DNA from: an uncultured Clostridia bacterium
GTDB lineage: Bacteria; Bacillota; Clostridia; Oscillospirales; CAG-272
DNA: 8,906 nucleotides
Direction of reading: 5' to 3'
Assembly: GCA_947627815.1 (NCBI GenBank)
Contig: CANQXN010000068.1
Span: 1-8,906 of the forward strand
In this document: positions 5,342 through 8,906 of the stretch, piece after piece
How the letters are laid out: each line of letters begins with the position of its first letter
How positions within the stretch are numbered: the first letter of the stretch is position 1
Made by a program: the position numbers and the translations under genes
The notes under the pieces: model-generated
Database searches by the model: none
The model's input: the letters and a program-made list of their open reading frames with translations, nothing else
What the model was told of the DNA's origin: nothing

Positions 5342-6370
5342 ATGAAAAAAGCGTTGTTACTTATTGTTTTAGGAGGGCTTCTCTTAATGAGCGTTCTGGT
5401 CGCCTGCGCACAGCAGAAAGTGCCGGTGCAAACCGGTGATCTTTCCTCTTCCGGCTCACCGGAAGAAACCCAGACCACAGGCGCTCTCAACACCGCCGAC
5501 CCCACCGGCGTGATCGATTCTTCTGATGAAACTTCCTCCGACCTCACCGATGTTTTCGCGCCCGAAAGCTCCACCGAGCCGGAAGAAACCGAACCGGCAC
5601 AGACCCAGCCGGAACCGCAAAAAGACACCATCACCTTAGCGGGCAGTGAAATTTATACCGGCTCTCTGATTTTAGTCAATTCCGCAAGCCCCTATTGCTA
5701 TAAAATCGCGTCGCTGTATTCGCCCACGGAGCTGGACAAGCTGCCCGGCAATACCTTAAACGATTTGGGCTGGACATCGCTGTACGCTCACAAGACCGAC
5801 AGTTACCTTTTGCGCTCCCGACTTTTGTTTTTGCGCAGTGAAGTCTATACCGCCTTCAACCGGATGATGCAGGCCTTTTCTTCCCGCACCGGCCACCGGG
5901 ATGTACAGGTGCGTTACGCCTTCCAGCTGGTGAGCGATGCCAAAGACGCGGCTTCTTTAGCCGATGAACGCTGTACCGGCCTTACCGTGGAAGTCAACAT
6001 TTTTACCGATGAAGGCACATTTTCCATCGATCACAGCGCCAAGCGGGCGGATTATTATGAATGGTTTGCCGCCAACTGCCATACATACGGGTTTATCATG
6101 AGCGGCGAAAGCGGGTATTTCCGCTATGTCGGCGTGCCTCACGCCACCTATCTTTACCGCAACGGCCTGACGCTCGAGGGCTATCTCAGCTATCTGCGGA
6201 GCTTTACGGCGGACAAGCCCATGAGCCTTGTAGACGATGACGGCGTTCTCTGGCAGATCTTTTATGTTCCCGTCGGCGACAACGCGCTGGTCGAGGTGGA
6301 AATCCCCGCCGGCAGCACGCCGGTGATTTCGGGCAACAATCGGGACGGATTCATTATCGCCTGCCGTTAA
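5342..6370 (+). CDS. Lipoprotein with a degenerate VanY-like (peptidase M15B) domain
   Basis: A 342-residue exported protein. The signal peptide MKKALLLIVLGGLLLMSVLVAC has lipobox LVAC, with Cys22 lipidated. Residues 23-100 form a Ser/Thr/Glu/Pro-rich linker. From about 106 the sequence follows the D-Ala-D-Ala carboxypeptidase pattern: TGSLILVNSASPY (106-118), SSRTGHRDVQ (180-189, in place of SGYRSxxxQ), DERCTGLTVEVN (208-219), YYEWFAANCHTYGFIMSG, and ESGYFRYVG (256-264) before the usual LTLEGYLSYL. The zinc motif SxHxxGxAxD reads D-E-R-C-T-G-L-T-V-E, so His becomes Arg210 and Asp becomes Glu217. The EPWH motif reads E-S-G-Y, so the last His becomes Tyr259 while Glu256 remains. It is probably catalytically dead and may bind peptidoglycan stems, an inference. 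Start 5342 is set by the signal peptide; its Shine-Dalgarno is poor (AGGA only 2 nt away). It ends at its own terminator. Confidence 0.8.
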   Translation: MKKALLLIVLGGLLLMSVLVACAQQKVPVQTGDLSSSGSPEETQTTGALNTADPTGVIDSSDETSSDLTDVFAPESSTEPEETEPAQTQPEPQKDTITLAGSEIYTGSLILVNSASPYCYKIASLYSPTELDKLPGNTLNDLGWTSLYAHKTDSYLLRSRLLFLRSEVYTAFNRMMQAFSSRTGHRDVQVRYAFQLVSDAKDAASLADERCTGLTVEVNIFTDEGTFSIDHSAKRADYYEWFAANCHTYGFIMSGESGYFRYVGVPHATYLYRNGLTLEGYLSYLRSFTADKPMSLVDDDGVLWQIFYVPVGDNALVEVEIPAGSTPVISGNNRDGFIIACR

Positions 6371-6392
6371 ATTTGTCTTTCCCGCGCACTCT

Positions 6393-6427
6393 CCCGCCGC
6401 GGCAGTTTTGCCGCGGCGGGATTTTTG
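6393..6427 (+). terminator. Intrinsic terminator of the VanY-like gene
   Basis: A perfect 12-bp GC-rich stem, CCCGCCGCGGCA (6393-6404) with TGCCGCGGCGGG (6409-6420), around loop GTTT and followed by ATTTTTG. It lies 22 bp past the stop codon. Confidence 0.93.
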
Positions 6428-6553
6428 CTGACGCCGCGTTTTTTGGGCAAAAGAGCAAGGAAAAGGCCGGCTTTTCTGTTTTTTTGGAAAAAATATACAA
6501 AAATCGGGGCGCAATTTTGGCAGGGCGCGGGGACATAAAGTTGAAAAACGCGC

Positions 6554-6582
6554 TTGCATAACCGAAAGATTTGCGATATAAT
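6554..6582 (+). promoter_or_regulatory. Sigma-A promoter of the EF-G-like gene
   Basis: TTGCAT (6554-6559) and a perfect TATAAT (6577-6582) with a 17-bp spacer. The start point would be near 6589, giving a leader of about 60 nt that includes a T-rich stretch (6602-6614) and the GAAGGAG ribosome binding site at 6634-6640. Confidence 0.82.
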
Positions 6583-6648
6583 AACTTTATGTGAGCGAAG
6601 GTTTTTTCTTTTCTCCGTAAACGATTCACAACAGAAGGAGTAAACAAC

Positions 6649-8712
6649 ATGGCAGCTTTCACTACGACTAAAGTCAGAAATGTATGCTTGCTGGGACATG
6701 GCGGTTCCGGCAAAACATCTCTTGCCGAGGCGATGCTTTATATGGCCAAGGCGACCGACCGCTTGGGCAGACCTGCGGACGGCAATACTGTCTGCGACTG
6801 CGATCCCGAGGAGATCAAGAGAAAATTCTCGATCAACCTGACCCTCGCCAACCTGGTTTGGCGGGATACCAAAATCAATATTCTCGACACCCCCGGCTTC
6901 TTGGATTTTGAAGGGGAAGTGGATACCGCGCTGCGCGTCTGCGGCTCCGCCATTTTCACGGTGGACGCCAAAGCCGGCGTGGAAGTCGGCACCGAGATCT
7001 CTTGGGAAAAAGCGGTGCGCTGCGGCGTGCCGAAAGCGGTATTTATCAATAAATATGACGATCCCGAGGCCAATTATCATCGGGTCATCGACGATCTTTC
7101 CGCCAAATTTGGCACTTCCATCTGCCCCCTGATGGTGCCGGCGGAGAACGGCGCCCTGATCAGCCTTGTGGAAATGAAGAAATACACCTACGACAAAAAC
7201 GGCAATCGCAGTGAAACGCCCGTCACGCCGGACGAAGTGGCAGAGTATACCGAAAAATTCTACGAAGCCCTGGCCATGGTGGACGATGAAATCATGATGA
7301 AGTTCTTCGATGGGGAAGAGATCACCCGCGAGGAGGCGGTCAACGCCTTGCAGAGCGGCATCATCAGCGGCGTCATCACGCCGGTGTATTGCGGCTCCGC
7401 CACCAATCTCTGGGGCGTTGTGGCGCTCATGGACAGCATCGTGGATTCTTTCCCCTATCCCGACAAAAAGAAAGTGGAAAAGATCGTCAAGGACGGCGAA
7501 GAAACCACCATGCCGATTGTGCGGGAAGGCGCGCCTTCTCTGTTTGTATTCAAGACGCTGAGCGATCAGTTCGGCCGCACCTCGTATTTTAAAGTTATGT
7601 CGGGCGAGCTTGTCGCCGGCGCGACTTTGAAGAATGTAAACACCGGCGTCAGCGAAAAATTCGGTCATATCTACACCCTGCGCGGACGGAAGCAGACCGA
7701 GGTGGACGCTCTGGCCTGCGGGGACATCGGCGTGGCGGTGAAACTCACCAACACCAATACCAACGATACCCTGACGGCGCTGCCCGAGACCTTCAATTTT
7801 ACTCCCATCGTTTATCCCGAACCCTACTATACCATGGCGGTCGCTCCCAAAACCAAAGGGGAAGAGGACAAATTGGCGCTGGGCATTGCCAAACTTCTGG
7901 ACGAAGACAAGACCCTCCGCTTTGAAAATAACGCCGAGACAAGACAGCTTTTGCTCTCCGGCATGGGCGATATGCATTTGGATGTAGCGCTCTCCCGCTT
8001 GAAAGCTCGCAGCGGCGTGCAGGTGGAGGTTTCCGAGCCGAGGATTGCCTATCGCGAGACCATCCGCAAGAAGGTTCAGTGCGAAGGCAAGCACAAGAAA
8101 CAGTCGGGCGGTCACGGGCAGTACGGCCATGTCAAGATGACATTCGGACCGGGCGAAGCCGAGGGACTGACCTTCACCACCAGCGTGGTAGGCGGCGCCG
8201 TGCCGAAAAACTATTTCCCGGCGGTGGAAAAGGGACTGTTGGAAGCCATGCAGAAAGGCGTCTTGGCCGGCTATCCCGTGGTGAATTTAGCGGCCGATCT
8301 CTATGACGGCTCCTATCACGAAGTCGACTCCAACGAACTTTCCTTCAAGATGGCGGCAAGCCTCGCCTATAAGGAAGGACTGCCGAAGGCCAATCCCGTG
8401 CTTCTTGAACCTGTGGGCGAACTCAAGGTGACGGTGCCGGAAGGGGCTTCCGGCTCGGTCATGGGCGATCTCAACGGCAAGCGCCGTGGCTCGGTTTTGG
8501 GTATGAATCCCGCCGCCGGCCGCCCTGGCTATACCACCATCGACGCCGAAGTGCCGAAAGCGGAAATGGCGGACTACGCCATCGCCCTGCGCGCTATGAC
8601 GCAAGGAAAGGGCAGCTTTACCTACCGCGTCGTGCGTTACGATGAAGTGCCGGGGATGATCGCCACCAAGGTGATCGCCGAGGCCAAGGCAAGAGCCGCC
8701 GAAGAAGACTGA
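6649..8712 (+). CDS. EF-G-like translational GTPase (EF-G2 / FusA2 type)
   Basis: A 687-residue cytoplasmic GTPase with the five-domain plan of EF-G. Visible motifs: G1 GHGGSGKT (16-23), G3 DTPGFLDF (80-87), G4 NKYD (134-137), a G5-like CGSA (248-251), a domain III segment LLSGMGDMHLDV, the domain IV entry GGHGQYGHV (487-495), and the domain IV-V text EPVGELKVTVPEGASGSVMGDLNGKRRGSVLGM. Canonical EF-G has DTPGHVDF with a catalytic His; here Phe84 takes its place. The G2 Thr region reads KFSINLTLA, so Ser61 probably stands for the conserved Thr. These changes mark the EF-G-like paralogue family that coexists with true FusA, so translocase activity should not be assumed. Start ATG 6649 has GAAGGAG with 8-nt spacing. 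No rpsL, rpsG or tuf is next to it; the gene forms its own unit between a consensus promoter and a terminator. Confidence 0.93.
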   Translation: MAAFTTTKVRNVCLLGHGGSGKTSLAEAMLYMAKATDRLGRPADGNTVCDCDPEEIKRKFSINLTLANLVWRDTKINILDTPGFLDFEGEVDTALRVCGSAIFTVDAKAGVEVGTEISWEKAVRCGVPKAVFINKYDDPEANYHRVIDDLSAKFGTSICPLMVPAENGALISLVEMKKYTYDKNGNRSETPVTPDEVAEYTEKFYEALAMVDDEIMMKFFDGEEITREEAVNALQSGIISGVITPVYCGSATNLWGVVALMDSIVDSFPYPDKKKVEKIVKDGEETTMPIVREGAPSLFVFKTLSDQFGRTSYFKVMSGELVAGATLKNVNTGVSEKFGHIYTLRGRKQTEVDALACGDIGVAVKLTNTNTNDTLTALPETFNFTPIVYPEPYYTMAVAPKTKGEEDKLALGIAKLLDEDKTLRFENNAETRQLLLSGMGDMHLDVALSRLKARSGVQVEVSEPRIAYRETIRKKVQCEGKHKKQSGGHGQYGHVKMTFGPGEAEGLTFTTSVVGGAVPKNYFPAVEKGLLEAMQKGVLAGYPVVNLAADLYDGSYHEVDSNELSFKMAASLAYKEGLPKANPVLLEPVGELKVTVPEGASGSVMGDLNGKRRGSVLGMNPAAGRPGYTTIDAEVPKAEMADYAIALRAMTQGKGSFTYRVVRYDEVPGMIATKVIAEAKARAAEED

Positions 8713-8733
8713 TTGTCATATCGATAACCCCCC

Positions 8734-8767
8734 AAAGCGGGGCTGCCTTTCGGCGGCTCCGCTTTTT
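8734..8767 (+). terminator. Intrinsic terminator of the EF-G-like gene
   Basis: A 14-bp stem, AAAGCGGGGCTGCC (8734-8747) with GGCGGCTCCGCTTT (8752-8765), contains two G-U pairs, has loop TTTC and leads into TTTTT. It lies 21 bp past the stop codon. Confidence 0.9.
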
Positions 8768-8883
8768 GCGTAGCCGCAAGCAAGCGCGCCTGCCGTTGCA
8801 AGCCTCTTTTCGGAAAAATATCGGAAATTTGTATGTGATAAAATGATATGACCCAAAAAGAGAGAGAAGATCCACCTTGGGTA

Positions 8884-8892
8884 TGGTATAAT
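8884..8892 (+). promoter_or_regulatory. Extended -10 promoter for a gene beyond the window
   Basis: TGGTATAAT carries a perfect TATAAT (8887-8892) with the TG of an extended -10. No good -35 is present 17 bp upstream (GAGAAG). The 8768-8906 tail otherwise holds no recognisable gene. Confidence 0.5.
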
Positions 8893-8906
8893 TAAGCTAC
8901 CAACAA

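Noticed and set aside
6367..8130. Long minus-strand open frame (587 codons) opposite the EF-G-like gene
   Set aside because: It is antisense to a clearly conserved GTPase, its 3' end runs through the terminator and promoter region, and its composition is that of a codon-bias shadow.

Overview
The window looks like a chromosomal segment of a Gram-positive anaerobe, most likely a clostridium of the Oscillospiraceae/Ruminococcaceae type. This is inferred from strong GGAGG ribosome binding sites, consensus sigma-A promoters, CCA-encoding tRNAs, lipoprotein signal peptides, a clostridial-looking carboxynorspermidine decarboxylase and an EF-G-like paralogue. I cannot name a species.

Layout. (1) 1-642, plus strand: the C-terminal part of a polyamine gene, nspC. 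(2) 643-851: a T-rich spacer carrying an imperfect tandem duplication and a perfect hairpin just before the next gene. (3) 852-2609: rarA (mgsA), an AAA+ replication/recombination ATPase, closely followed by a small four-helix membrane protein. (4) 2677-4695: an AT-richer accessory block insulated by terminators. It holds a minus-strand XRE-type regulator and a divergent lipoprotein with a PGRS-like glycine/asparagine-rich body. Between them a 32-bp palindrome abuts a consensus promoter. (5) 4478-4760: a gene-free strip with a direct repeat, an inverted repeat resembling a tRNA T-arm, and two long terminator hairpins. (6) 4760-4974, minus strand: tRNA-Glu(TTC) and elongator tRNA-Met(CAT) behind their own promoter. 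(7) 5342-6370: a lipoprotein with a VanY (M15B)-like domain whose zinc-binding motifs are altered, ending at a classic terminator. (8) 6554-8767: a self-contained unit with promoter, EF-G-like GTPase (EF-G2 type, catalytic His replaced) and terminator. The window ends on a likely promoter for the next gene.

Most of this is ordinary core genome. The parts most worth attention are the XRE regulator/palindrome/Gly-rich lipoprotein module, the probable VanY pseudoenzyme, and the tRNA-like inverted repeat next to the real tRNA genes. The regulator module has the form of an autoregulated switch controlling one exported surface protein. Its function is unknown, and I found no complete multi-gene defence or mobile system here.
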